From assembly GCA_033239525.1 (NCBI GenBank), contig BSYO01000020.1, positions 9,674,308 through 9,738,307 of the forward strand: a DNA stretch of 64,000 nucleotides, read 5' to 3'. The stretch is from Nepenthes gracilis (lineage: Eukaryota > Streptophyta > Magnoliopsida > Caryophyllales > Nepenthaceae). The position numbers were made by a program, and so were the translations under genes. The notes beneath the pieces are model-generated. The model worked only from the letters and a program-made list of their open reading frames with translations. It was not told where the DNA came from and did not search any database. This document shows, piece after piece, positions 10,224-20,580 of this stretch (positions within the stretch are counted from its first letter, which is position 1; the number at the start of each line of letters is the position of its first letter).

Positions 10224-12105
10224 TTAACCTACGGTATTCCTTGGATTGATGAAACTAACAGAGAAGCCAAGAAACAAGGCTATAATCCGCCTACTAGAGT
10301 GAATGCCATCTCGAAACCTCTCGTCTTTCATGTGGCTGACTTCATCTGGGTGGAACTGAGACCTCAACTCTCCTTCAAGCCTAGCATATTCCCTCTGAAG
10401 ATCAGTGAGATGCTGTTGAGTCTCTCGGAGCTCATCCTTAAGTGAGGCGATCTGATCCCGTGTTTGATAATTTTCATCCTTGAGCTCTTTGGATTTTGTC
10501 TCTGACTTAGACAGCACCCAGTCAAGATAGGCAGACCACTCTTCACTCCATAGAGCCTCAAAAATAGTAGCATTCATTCGATGCTCCATGTCCTATAGCA
10601 CGGTGTGATCGACACATGACTAGCATAATTGAGATATCTTGACTTCCCGCCAAAACAATGCCTCCTCCACCACACAAAGTGTTTCCTAAATCTATCAAGC
10701 AAAGAGCAATAGCTAATTAGAAACAACTGTAAAAAGTAAGGTCACAAAACAAAAGAAATTTGTGACAATGATACTTCACTACAAGATGGCCTTCCCTAAT
10801 GTGATAGGTCGGGAGAATCCTCAGCTCTAGTTCTAGTCTGAAGTGGTAAGGATCTCAGAGGTAGCACATGGTAGGCAAGAGATACCTCAAAGCCTGGAGG
10901 AGGAGCAAGTGTGCCCAAAAAGTTTGGTGGCTCAAGTGTCGGCGCTTTTGAGCGAGGCGCCCCCTTAACTACATACCTAGACTCAAGGTCATCTTCATCC
11001 ACTTCTTTCTCACTTGGCTGCTACCAGCCCCCTCCTTTGCAAAAATAGTAGGAGGGGTAGAAGTAGATACTTTCGGAGAAGAAGCCACTAAGATCGGGGT
11101 CTTGCGCTTGACTGCTTCTATGGTGACGATTAGCTTGCTCGGCTAAGGGACCAATGGGTCCCCCATTCCAACAGCAGTACTCACTGGTGGTTCACTACCT
11201 TCAGCCTCTCTAGATGATTTGCCAAAGTCTAGGTTGTCCGATCAAGACTCATCCCTGACCTCTTTGAGGATTCAGTAACAACCGGAGCCGGCACCCTTGC
11301 ACAAGTTGCGTCCATCCTCCATCATTCCTCAGAAAGGGTGGGTGACAAAGGAATCACTTTGCCAAAAGCCTGCTCAGGAGAGTCTTGAGAAAGCGAGTTC
11401 CTCTACTTTCTCTTGGGACAATGGGACAGTGTGGTAGAGGCGTTGTCCCCCTCTGTCCAAACCTCTCACTACAAATCATCTAGCGCACTCTGGGAGACCC
11501 AATATTTAGTGTGGCGTAAGATGTTAGTGTACTCCTTGATGAGCCTCGTCTATATCTGTGCCCTCCGCTCTTCATCCTTCAAGATGTCACAAGTATAGAT
11601 GCTACTAACCCTACCCAATTTATTCAAGATTTTTTAGTTGGCGTCAACTGCCACAAAGAAAAAACACTCTTTTTAGCCCTTTATCAAGCTTGGGTTCCCC
11701 CCTCTAAATTCAAACTTTTCATGGGGGAGTAAAGGAGACCTAGTCGGTCTCTTGGTTGAATTGGAAGATCACCTTCACGGATTGGGCATCTAAAGAGCAA
11801 CCCTTTGTGCAAAGAAAGACGTACAGGGTCACCAGATGCCGAACAACATTTGGATGGAGGTGAGCCACATGGATTTCTAGCACCCTTTGGATCTTGCACA
11901 ACTCTTTTGTGAAAGGTATATGAAGACCTGCTTTTAGATGTTCCTAGTAGATGGTTATGCAACATTGACGAGGAGAGCAAGCCGCATCATCAACATCAAA
12001 CACCGTGTACCGGATAGTGCTCCTAATATAGTACTTACTGTACAAAGACAGAATTGCTCTCTCATTGAGGATGGATGGGATATCAGCGACACCCTTGGGA
12101 GCCAT
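10224..12105 (-). pseudogene. Antisense extra gene (aORF) of E2
   Basis: This is a gene on the strand opposite to gag-pol. From ATG at 12103-12105 it reads MAPKGVADIPSILNER. Next comes ITIY-stop-EHLKAGLHIPFTKEL and LEIHVAHLHPNVVRHLVTL, which align with E3 (IMIYEAHLRSGHCLPLPNDL ... LHANTIRYIYTIYIFL) and E7. This block resembles the Pfam family 'putative gypsy type transposon' (PF04195) as I remember it. A short intron (10692-10774) precedes an open 121-codon end at 10224-10589, rich in E, K, L and R and coiled-coil-like, with FHPDEVSHMKDE and a C-terminal GFSVSFINPRN shared in pattern with E5. In-frame stops and frameshifts make it a pseudogene. Its function is unknown. Confidence 0.75.
10692..10774 (-). 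other. Probable intron in aORF of E2
   Basis: On the minus strand GTATCATTGTCAC opens and CTTTGCTTGATAG closes an 83-nt T-rich stretch, placed between the middle of the gene and the coiled-coil end as in the four other copies. An alternative nearer acceptor, TTTTTACAG, would give 49 nt. Exact borders are less sure here than in E3. Confidence 0.5.
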
Positions 12106-12194
12106 TCATAACGCAATGCAAGCCAAAGACAATGGCAAACCAGGGCAGAGATACTCTAAGATCGAGAAGATGCAAAACTGGCTATGGGCCAGCG

Positions 12195-12278
12195 TTTAAA
12201 TAGCCACAACCTCAGCCCAACAATCGTGTCATTTGTGGATGTTGAAGAGGCGCATCCCCATGATGACCCCAACACGTG
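12195..12278 (-). promoter_or_regulatory. Putative promoter of aORF in E2
   Basis: On the minus strand a G-box CACGTG (12273-12278) lies about 70 bp upstream of TATTTAAA (12195-12202), which lies about 90 bp before the ATG at 12105. E3 has the same order: CACGTG, TATA-like T/A block, pyrimidine-rich leader, ATG. This is inferred from two copies only. Confidence 0.45.
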
Positions 12279-13732
12279 CTTGTGTCACAGAATGCCACAG
12301 TGCATCCTTTCATTGGGTCATTCATATCAATTGACGCTTTGCCTCCTTACAACATGCTGATAGCTTGATAGCCCAAGGTCTAGATCGGCGAGTCGTCGAT
12401 GCATTATGGGCAATGATGCCCTAACATTCCTCTTTTTTAGACATGACAATAGACTGGCGATGTGTAACCCTAATGGACTCGAGATAGGATTGATAGGTAT
12501 ATGTCTCGGGAAGGTTTGTGGGACCCATTATAATCAGTTAGACTGTCAGAAGACCGATTTGTTAGTAATCTGAATTGTCAAGCTGTCAGAAAATTTTTGA
12601 AAGAAAATATCATTCAAACGCTTTAACTATTCATATTAGGTAAGAATATTGGAGTAATGCAATATAAAAATAAATAATACTTTGTAGTTCTATTAATTAA
12701 TTCATTTTACAAAGTATAAGCTTATAATAATAGACGTACAAATCGGGTGGAAATAAAAAAAATATACATGGAGCAGCAACTTAACTATAGCTGTCCAACC
12801 GATCTCCAGGATGGACGATTGCAAGAGACAAGCCTCCTTACTGACCGCCAATCGAGAGGTTGATAAAATAGGAAAAGTATGAAAAGCCCTCCCTTATAAG
12901 TGCAAAGCATAATGTTGCTGCTCTCACCCGAGAGGTGACCACAAAACGTCGTGAATTGCTACCCACACAAAGCTTCCTAGTCCATGGGTCTCTACGAGAC
13001 CCAGTGCAGTGTCGGAGGCCAGAGCTTAGTGTGAATGTAAAAAAATAGGAAGAAGAGGGAAGCTCTTCCCCCAGAAAGCTTCAAAGGTAGTCCTCCCAAG
13101 AGCAGTAAAGGGCAGAGTTGCTTGCCTAGATGGAAAGAGGTATTATCGTCCCCCATCAAAAGGGCCGAGACATCACCCCTTTGAAGCTACCCCAGAGAGG
13201 ACAACCGAACACCAACTGGGAGAAGAGAAAAACGGCCATCAAAACCTGTACCTCATCCCATACCACATGTGAATGGTTTGGGTTAGGCTCAAGAGATGGT
13301 AACTAAGGCAGATTTTAGACATATCTTTGGATATAAGTTTCAAATACTGGGTAAGAGTCTACATTGATCCCAATTTGAGGTTGTGTAGGCTCCATACTAA
13401 CTCCGAGGAGACTCATTGTTCAGTAGTTAGTCGATACTCTATGATGCGAGGCGTAGAGAACCCCTCCATTTATAGTTGGAGGAGGAGATTATCTAGCATT
13501 TAACCAAAGAGATTGCACTGACGCCAATGATCACCCTCAGTAGAGAACCGCTATCAATAGGAAATTGAATCGGAACCAAATCCTACCGAACAGAGCAAAG
13601 CTACATAGCTCCTTGGAAAGGAGCGTTCCTAGAGAGGAAAGTGCCACAAACCTGTAGGTGTCGTCCCATTATAACATGTCGGGAGTTAAAAATTTTAAAT
13701 CTCTTGATATGGGGAACTAGTAATAAGTTCGG
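12279..13732. other. Unexplained stretch between aORF promoter and 3' LTR of E2
   Basis: E3 has about 550 bp between its ATG and the 3' LTR; here there are about 1630 bp. The extra sequence (roughly 12600-13650) shows no protein I recognise. It holds a TATA-like CTTATAAG near 12893 and several short purine runs. No strong polypurine tract is visible directly before the LTR at 13733. A nested fragment of another element is possible. Confidence 0.4.
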
Positions 13733-14854
13733 TACCTAGCAGGCTTAGAATCTGGCTTTAGAAGAAGGCTCCGCAACAGCCTTGTGAAAGCTCCGCAAAG
13801 CCTAAGGCCTAAAGCCATCCACAGAAGGCCAAGAATAGCCAAGCCCCAACTGAGCCAATGGAATTTGGGCTGCTACAGACGGCCTCAAGGCAGGCCCACG
13901 AATGCTACACAACCAGCCCCAACTCAACCAACAAGTCTCAATGGTCCCTGTTGTTAGATGGTCTCGAGGTATCCACAGAAGTATGAGTCATGGTGACAAC
14001 CGCTAGCATGCTACTCTCTGGGCGTCAGCGCTATCAACAACCTAATGGCGGAGCATGATGGTGGCTCCCTAAAAAATGCAGGGTCACATCACCTATGGAC
14101 TGAGGACCTAGGTGCGCAACACCGTCAGACCCACACTCTCATTCAATATATTTGTCCCTTCTCCTTCAAAGAGGAAGAGGAAAAGAAAAGAGAAAGGAGG
14201 GAAAAGACAGACTCATGGGGGCAAAAACGGAGGCCTTTCAGATTCTTCTTTGAATCGACTCTCTGGATCGTAATGGTGATCCTCCTTTAAAACCCAAGCA
14301 TTCCCAAAGCTAACGATTGGAGGGATCAAGACCCTTCTTTTGGGTCCTCCCTGCAATGTTTGATGATCTAATCTTTGGCCAAACATATGATCCCGACTAC
14401 AGTGGATTAGTTGCCTTAGTGGCTATCCTCCAAAAAGTTGAGCATATCCCTCTAAGGCACTCCTAGTCGAGCACAACTCCTCTAAGTCATTCCAAGTCGA
14501 ACACACTTCTTGACAAGTAGCTCCAAGTTGACCGTACTCAGCTAAATCGCTCTCAATCGAGTGCACCCTTGAAGCCTAATCCTACATTAAACACTCAATT
14601 CCTATGTACATGCATCTACATATTATCTTCAAATTCCTCCATCTTCTTCTCCAGTGCATAAAAATTTCTAATTTGAATATCGAAGAATAAATCGGGAAGT
14701 AAGTCCCATCAATCCTCTAATTTTTTGTTTGTTAGTTATAGTATACAAGATTTAGGTTGAAACAACGAAAATCAAACCTATTTCAATTCAACCCATTAAG
14801 CAAGATCAAACAACTCCCTAATTCGTCAAACAATTTGAATCCAGAGACACATCA
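13733..14854 (+). repeat. 3' LTR of E2
   Basis: A 1122-bp copy of the 5' LTR that begins TACCTAGCAGGC (TG decayed to TA) and ends ACACATCA. It is followed by AGTAA, close to the AGTAG before the 5' LTR. The 82-codon ORF at 14045-14290 is the counterpart of the one in the 5' LTR and is not a gene. Confidence 0.8.
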
Positions 14855-14859
14855 AGTAA

Positions 14860-16643
14860 GTTCCTGATTCTCCTAAGAAAAAATTGATCCCCTACTGCTC
14901 ATTTGGAGTGAAAATTTATTTTACCAATACACTATGTGAAAGTAAAATTGGATAAGGTAATTCAAAAAACTAATAATTAAAATTTGAACATATCTAGAAA
15001 CTATTCATATGGTTGGATTTTCCAAAGAAACGTTATTATGGAAGCATCTATCTTGTAAGAAATGCTTTGGACCAGGTGGGAAATGTAGTTTGTTTAATAG
15101 AAATTTTTTCATTTTTTGTTTAGAGGAAGGGACTTGATTTTTTGGGCCAAATGTTGCATTGATTGCTGAAATCGGGCCTTAGTTAATAAAATTAATACCA
15201 AGTCATCTTTTTTTTTTTGACCCACCAATTTATTGTTGCCTCCGGCTGGAAATTAATGCCTGTTTCAAACCATAAGATTTCATAAAATTTATTAAATAAA
15301 CTTTCTTTTTCTTCTCAGGAAAGAAATAATCTTAACTTTTTGATCCATTAAATTAAAAAAAAAATTAATGGGTAAGAAAAAAACTTTGAAAATGTATTTT
15401 TTAAATGTTTTTATTGAATTAAATATTTATTAAATCTTAATATTTAATTTTTTTTTATAAAAAAACTTCTTCATATTCTTTTTAAATCATAGAATCCAAT
15501 GGTAGAAAGAAGACACAGCAGGGACTACGTTTTCCTATTCTGCTCCCAGTAGCAGTAGCTTTGGAAGACAGAAGTTGTTAGTGATTTGTAATTTTTCCTG
15601 TTGGAATGAGTCAATCTCTTATAGCTCTCATACCTATTGCATATAGTCTTTTATACATTGAAGATGAGCCATGCATAAGTCACGGTCGTTGGATGAATGT
15701 GCATGAATAACATAAGAATATGCTACTGATGTAGACATGAAGGGGTGCATGTACTTAAAAACAATAGAGGCACACCTAAATATGCATTATGTGGCGCACG
15801 TATGTATTTATATAGCACATGTGGGTGGATCATTTTAAAGTGTAATGTTTCGCAATCATCAATCACCCGTATGCTACTTTCTTAGCACATCCCGTATAAT
15901 ATAGATAAGTTAGCCTTTTTTGATATTTTTTCTTTACAATATGTAGAAATATAAGACTTTTAAATAAAATATTACTTATTATAAAAGTTGAGTATAAGAG
16001 TATGGAGTATATCTTGATACTTACTCCCACAAGCTCACTCTCGAAAGCTACCTCTCGAGTTCTTCAAAACTAGCCACCCTTTAGTAACACACTATTTGCT
16101 GGCCTCACTTCATTGGCTTTACTTGATTTGATTATTTTCTAGTTTTTTGAGTTTGGTTAGCTTTATGACTTGTCCCAAATAAGAGGAATTTATCTATTTA
16201 TATATAAATGTCATTTTCTTAACTAATGATTAGGATTATCTTTCCATTCTTTACTCTGAATGGTCAAACATTATCTTCTAGAGTATTATTCATAAATATC
16301 TCCCCCTTTGTAATATTCTAAAATCTTCCACTTCTTTCACATTAAAGAATATTATAGAGTAAGTATATATTCTTTTTTTTTCTATAATTTTCTAGATTAT
16401 CATAGATTTTTTTAAAATGTTTTTGATAATTATTTACCATATATATATATATCTTTATGCATATAAGCTATATATGCAAGTATTCTCTGCATGCATATCA
16501 TGTCTGCGTACCATATAACCTATATGTTCCTTGGCCATATGTGACAACACACTTAATATAAACATAAAGAGCACATATGCATGAAATTTGGCCAAGGAAA
16601 CTTTCTCTATAGTGTTCGAATGCTAACTTCTAACATTTGAATG
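14860..16643. other. AT-rich spacer between E2 and E3
   Basis: No protein match by eye and no RNA gene recognised. It contains long A/T runs, an AT dinucleotide run at about 16439-16452 and repeated CATATG-like words near 16450-16560. The last bases GAATG (16639-16643) abut the E3 LTR and could be one half of its target duplication. The other half was not found because the E3 5' end is missing. Confidence 0.5.
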
Positions 16644-17851
16644 TGATGCGTACCTGGATCCGATTTCGAACAGATTTGGATTCGTCCAGATTATTTGATC
16701 CGATTCCGTTCATTGAGTTCGAATCCTACACACCACTAAAACGAACAAGAGGTCAGCGTGTCGGTGGAAGGTTGTCCCACCGAAAATATTTCGACGCTCA
16801 AGTTAGTAAAACCTTCCAAGCGATGAAGGTAACTGGAAAGCAAAAGAGAGAGAGAGTGAGATGGCTTGGAGTGTCAGCTTGTTGAGAATGTGAGTTCTTG
16901 CTTCCTGCTCACAGAGAGCATAAGGAAGCGATGTCCCGAGAGCGTGGAAGCTTTAGGGATTGAGTCTCAGAAGGCCAAAGAGGTCTCCAGGAATCCGGAG
17001 ATCTCTGGTGGGATTGGAGGATGAGCGCTTGCGTAGAGAGAAAGAGGAGATGAGCCTCTGTTCAAGCTCTATAAGCGTTCGTGTGTAAGACTGTAGGAAC
17101 TCCTTCAAGAAGCTCGTTTTCAGTGTTCTTAGGAAGATAAGTTACAGAGTGAGCAAGAGAGCTTCTGTTTCTGAGTGAGCTTGTGTGTATTCGAATGGGT
17201 CTCTCAGAATGCATGCAAGAGAGTGTTTAAGAGCTTATGAAATCCTGTAAGAGTCTGTAAGAATCTATGAAAGCATGTAAGAGCATGCGTCTTCCAGAAC
17301 GAAGATCTTAAGCTTTTATGGACAGCAGGAGAGCCTCTTTCTCTGGTCAAGGTGGCGTGCTCCTCTTGGACTGACAGTGGCAGCCTCCTAAGAGTTGGTG
17401 GGCCTGACAGTCGTGATTTGATGAATCCTCTTTCTGTTGTACAGTGCAACGGATCTTCAGACTGTCTCATACTTTTGTGACCATTTTGTTGGCACTGAGA
17501 TTATTGCCACCTGTTTTGAAAAAGATCAGCTTTTAGGAGGATACGTGGCCATAAGAAGACCGTTGCTTTTCGTGCACGTGTTTGCCTGCCAATTTGGGCC
17601 TGGGCCGTAGCAGGTTTGAAGCCTTTTTGGACCTGCCGCTACAGTGAATCTGGTCAACGCTTGAGTTGACCGTCTACGCGCGAGTTTGCCCCCTGCTGGA
17701 GCCTGGATGGTCAACGTTGGCATTGACCGTCTTGGGCCTTTCAGGATTTGAACCTTCCCGTCCTATTGGGCCGTTTTTAAGTTGACCGTCTAGTAGGCCG
17801 GTTTGGGCCTCCGTTAACCTTGGGCAAGCCCATATTCTGGTGTACCCATCA
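16644..17851 (-). repeat. 3' LTR of E3
   Basis: On the plus strand the left edge is TGATGCGTACCTGGATCCG, the reverse complement of an LTR end that matches E5 (CGGATCCGTGTACGCATCA). The right edge is GTGTACCCATCA, so the LTR starts TGATGGGTACACCAGAAT; E5 starts TGGTACACCAAAATGGGC. Length is 1208 bp. Repeated GGTCAAC/GTTGACC words occur through the U3 part. Confidence 0.8.
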
Positions 17852-17854
17852 CTA

Positions 17855-17866
17855 GCCCCCCATTCC
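17855..17866 (-). other. Polypurine tract of E3
   Basis: The minus strand reads GGAATGGGGGGCTAG immediately before the 3' LTR start TGATGGG. A purine run at this position primes plus-strand DNA synthesis. E7 has a similar GTGTGGGGGCTAA next to its LTR edge at 55401. Confidence 0.7.
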
Positions 17867-18246
17867 GGTGGCCAGAATTTTAACCTCCGGCATGTTTATG
17901 ATGGGATGCCCCTCATTGTCCTTCGTCATTTGAGAATTCTAGAGGATCCTATGACAGGCGGAGAGGAAAGTTGACCGAAACTGTTGACCCTTTTTAGTCA
18001 GTTCCGAAAAAGAATATTGACTAGATTTGTTGACCGTCTTTGGCCAGTTCCGGAAAAGAATGTTGATCGGATCTGTTGACAGTCTTTGGCTAGAATCCGG
18101 AAAGCTTTCTGCGATTCCTAATTGACGCGTGGCCATTAGCCGGCTTGCAGGCCAAAAGTAGACGCGCATCTTCTTTTAGTTGGGCGGATATTTGGGCCAT
18201 TAATGCGTCAGAGATTTTCCTTTTGAAAGGCCAAACAGAGAGGCGA

Positions 18247-18290
18247 CACGTGGCAGGACTGACGGCGTTCTTTCTGAGGGGTTTTAAGGC
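18247..18290 (+). promoter_or_regulatory. Putative promoter of aORF in E3
   Basis: G-box CACGTG (18247-18252) is followed by a TATA-like GTTTTAAGGC (18281-18290). Then come a pyrimidine-rich leader with CTTCTTCATCTTC and the plant-typical AAACCCTAG, and ATG at 18404. The spacing resembles E2. It lies inside the element, outside the LTR, and drives the strand opposite to gag-pol. Confidence 0.45.
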
Positions 18291-18403
18291 ATTTTCCCGT
18301 TCAAGTTTGCCTCCATGCTTTGAAATCCTTCTTTGCCTCCTTGCTTCGTCTTCTTCATCTTCGACTTAGCATGTCTGAGAAACCCTAGCCCTTCCTTTAA
18401 GCC

Positions 18404-20165
18404 ATGGCCTCCGCCGCCGACATCACTTCCGTCCTTAGAGAGGGTAACATAAAAGCACTTTGCGTTGAGTTTAATATCCCGAAAGATATTGCTTGGAGGG
18501 TCCCAGGGAAAGACGACAGAGATTTTTCTCCGCTGGCAGGGCACATCATGATTTACGAGGCCCACCTGAGGAGCGGCCACTGTCTTCCTCTGCCAAACGA
18601 CTTACTGTCCGTCCTACAAGCCCTACGAGTCCCGATTTCTCAACTTCATGCCAACACCATACGGTATATCTATACCATTTATATTTTCCTTCGAAAACAT
18701 TCCAAGAGGTTGAGAATGTCGATGGTGAAGGGGCTTTCAAAATAAATCAGGGAGGTGAATGAATATCGCTCATCCCGCGTTCTGGCCTAAAAATAAACAT
18801 AGCCATCTACAACTCGCTCAAGAACTGGAAGAACCGATTCTTCTTCGTGAGCTAGGGGCAGCCTGGCCCCTTGCAAAGGATTGGGGTCAGGTGCCGGAGG
18901 TGTATACGTGGACGCCGTCTGTGGCGGAGACGACGTCCTTAGAGTGGTTAACCAAGTTGATTAAAGACCACCCTACTGATTTCAAGAGGGATTTCTTGGT
19001 CTATAGGGTAGAGACCAAGAAGGTGAACTGGGGACCGCCTTCCCCTATTCAAAAGCCCATGCCACCAGCGAGGATGATGTGGTTGGAGGATTCCAAGGAT
19101 CTGATCATCCACATGCGCCAAACAAATGAGGGCTTCATTGGCCCGTGGCCTAAGAAGGTGTTGGAGACTCCTTCCTCTTCATCGTCGTGCCCTGACTATA
19201 TTGCCGCCGGGATCTGCAGTGGCCCCGACAGCACTACGAGCCTGGAAATAACTTTTGAAGACCTGCCGATGGCTACGGGAGCAAACATCATTTTGGCACG
19301 GCCGCGCTGCAGTAGCCTCCTCGAGCGGTGCATGCAGTCTTTCACAGAGCCGCCAGGAGCTGTGGTGGAGGCACAGTGTGCCATTTGTTGGCTCTCCACT
19401 CATGCGGGCTCCAGGAGCCAATGGCGGAGTCCGATCCTCCGACGGCTGGTGTGGAGGCTATGGTTGGAGAGCCTGCGGATGCTATGGTCGATGATGATGA
19501 GAGGCTACTGGACGAAATCCTGGAGGAGGCTGCCACAAACTCTGCTCGAGAGGATGTCGCTCCTAGTCTCCCGCCGCCTAGGCCAGGTTTGGAGGCTAGG
19601 CCCGAGAGGCCTGTGAGGAGAATGTGGGAGGTACAATTCTTGGTGATGGCTTCCGCGTACTTTCTGCTTTCCCAAATTTCTAATTTGTTCTTTGTTTGTC
19701 CTTTGTGCAGTCGAGGAAGCTGGCTTCTGCCGTCATCAAAGTGGTGGAGCAGCGTGATAGGGTGATCGCCGATAGGGAGGCGGAGATTGCCTGACTAGAT
19801 GCCAGGTTGGCTGCTTTGGGGGAAGAGCACCAGGAGGAGACTGCAGCCCTCGAGGCTGTCTTGGGGGGAGTGGAGACGGAGAACGCCAGCTTGAAGGCCG
19901 AGGTTGCCCGTCTAAAAGAAGAGGCTAAACAGGCCAAAGCGCGCACCAATAGACTTGCTGAACGAGTAGGAACCTTAGAGAATGATCTGAGTCTCCGTAT
20001 CTGTCCCCATGAGGTTGAGGGCATGATGCAGGCATGACTGTTGGAGGGGATCAACGTCAGTCAGCACAGTTGGTCGATCCCGGCTTCCCCGTTGAATTCA
20101 TCAATCTGTCCAACAGAGCGGCGCAACACAGAGACGACCTCGTGGGGGAGCCCCGTGACATTTAG
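18404..20165 (+). pseudogene. Antisense extra gene (aORF) of E3, best-preserved copy
   Basis: Exon 1 (18404-19630) begins MASAADITSVLREGN and carries the conserved block IMIYEAHLRSGHCLPLPNDL ... LHANTIRYIYTIYIFL (residues about 45-100), resembling PF04195. Then follow IAIYNSLKNWKNRFFFVS (about 18800-18855), WPLAKDWGQVPEVYTWTPS (18849 on), a Ser/Pro-rich linker and an acidic segment, VDDDERLLDEILEEAA, ending RRMWE at the intron. Exon 2 (19711 on) reads VEQRDRVIADREAEIA, TGA (19792-19794, probably from CGA or CAG), then a coiled coil of about 75 residues, then CPHEVEG. After a frameshift near 20035 the shared end FPVEFINLSNRA ... VGEPRDI reaches TAG at 20163-20165. Exon 1 needs at least three frame changes, so this copy is dead. 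Role unknown; it could assist or regulate the element. Confidence 0.8.
19631..19710 (+). other. Intron in aORF of E3
   Basis: GAG precedes GTACAATTCTTGG and TTTGTCCTTTGTGCAG precedes TCGAGG, an 80-nt T-rich GT-AG intron. Splicing joins codon ...TGG GAG to TCG AGG in the same frame (phase 0) and leads straight into the coiled-coil exon. The matching position is an intron in E5, E6, E7 and probably E2. Confidence 0.75.
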
Positions 20166-20580
20166 GGGCCTCCGCCGCTCCCGTAGCCCCATATGTTGTA
20201 CATTTTTGTGACCTCCCTTATATTTATGTACATAAAATGTAATTTGCAACACATTTGGAAGCAATAAAATGGAAGTTCTTTCAATTTTGTGTCCATTTGC
20301 TTTTACTGCTCTTATGTTTATAGCCTTGTTTGCATTGGATGGCCAACTTGGTTGGCCATTTATATCGTCAGCCGCCTAAGGTGTAAGGTCCTTAGGCTTT
20401 GTAGGTGGTTGTGCCAACCAACGTGGTGGCACTACCCAAGTGCTGACTTGGGTGGCCAGCGTGGGAGAAGGATGCTTCTCTCTTCGACCGTCACTGGCTA
20501 ATCACGCTATCTCCTCATAGAGGAGGTTGTTGCGTGTGCTGCGTAAGCCCCCTAAGATTTGTACTGTTATCGGGCCAATT
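20166..20580 (+). other. 3' untranslated region of aORF in E3, with poly(A) signal
   Basis: Downstream of the stop lies T-rich sequence with TGTACATTTTTGTG, then AATAAA at 20263-20268 in the context GCAATAAAATGGA. E5 has the same words on its antisense strand at 42894-42899. About 300 bp further on, the strand reverse-complement to pol begins its repeat zone. Confidence 0.55.

Larger units (their letters stand above)
6167..14854 (+). mobile_element. E2: Tat-lineage element with both LTRs, internally deleted
   Basis: The element runs from TGACTAGCAGG at 6167 to ATCA at 14854 and has two recognisable LTRs. Flanks are AGTAG (6162-6166) and AGTAA (14855-14859), a 5-bp target duplication with one mismatch. 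Inside are a primer binding site, an N-terminal gag fragment fused directly to IN, a non-coding stretch, an antisense gene and the 3' LTR. PR, RT, RNase H and aRNH are absent, so it could only have moved with enzymes from relatives. The LTRs have diverged clearly, so the insertion is old. Confidence 0.8.

Noticed and set aside
16639..16643. GAATG beside E3 as a target-site duplication
   Set aside because: The 5' end of E3 is missing, so no partner can be compared; not counted as evidence.
18759..19616. Longest ORF of the window (285 codons, plus), first taken as a stand-alone gene
   Set aside because: Only its first half matches the antisense-gene family. Its ATG lies in the middle of that gene and its second half is out of frame with the conserved acidic segment. 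It is one frame of a frameshifted pseudogene.
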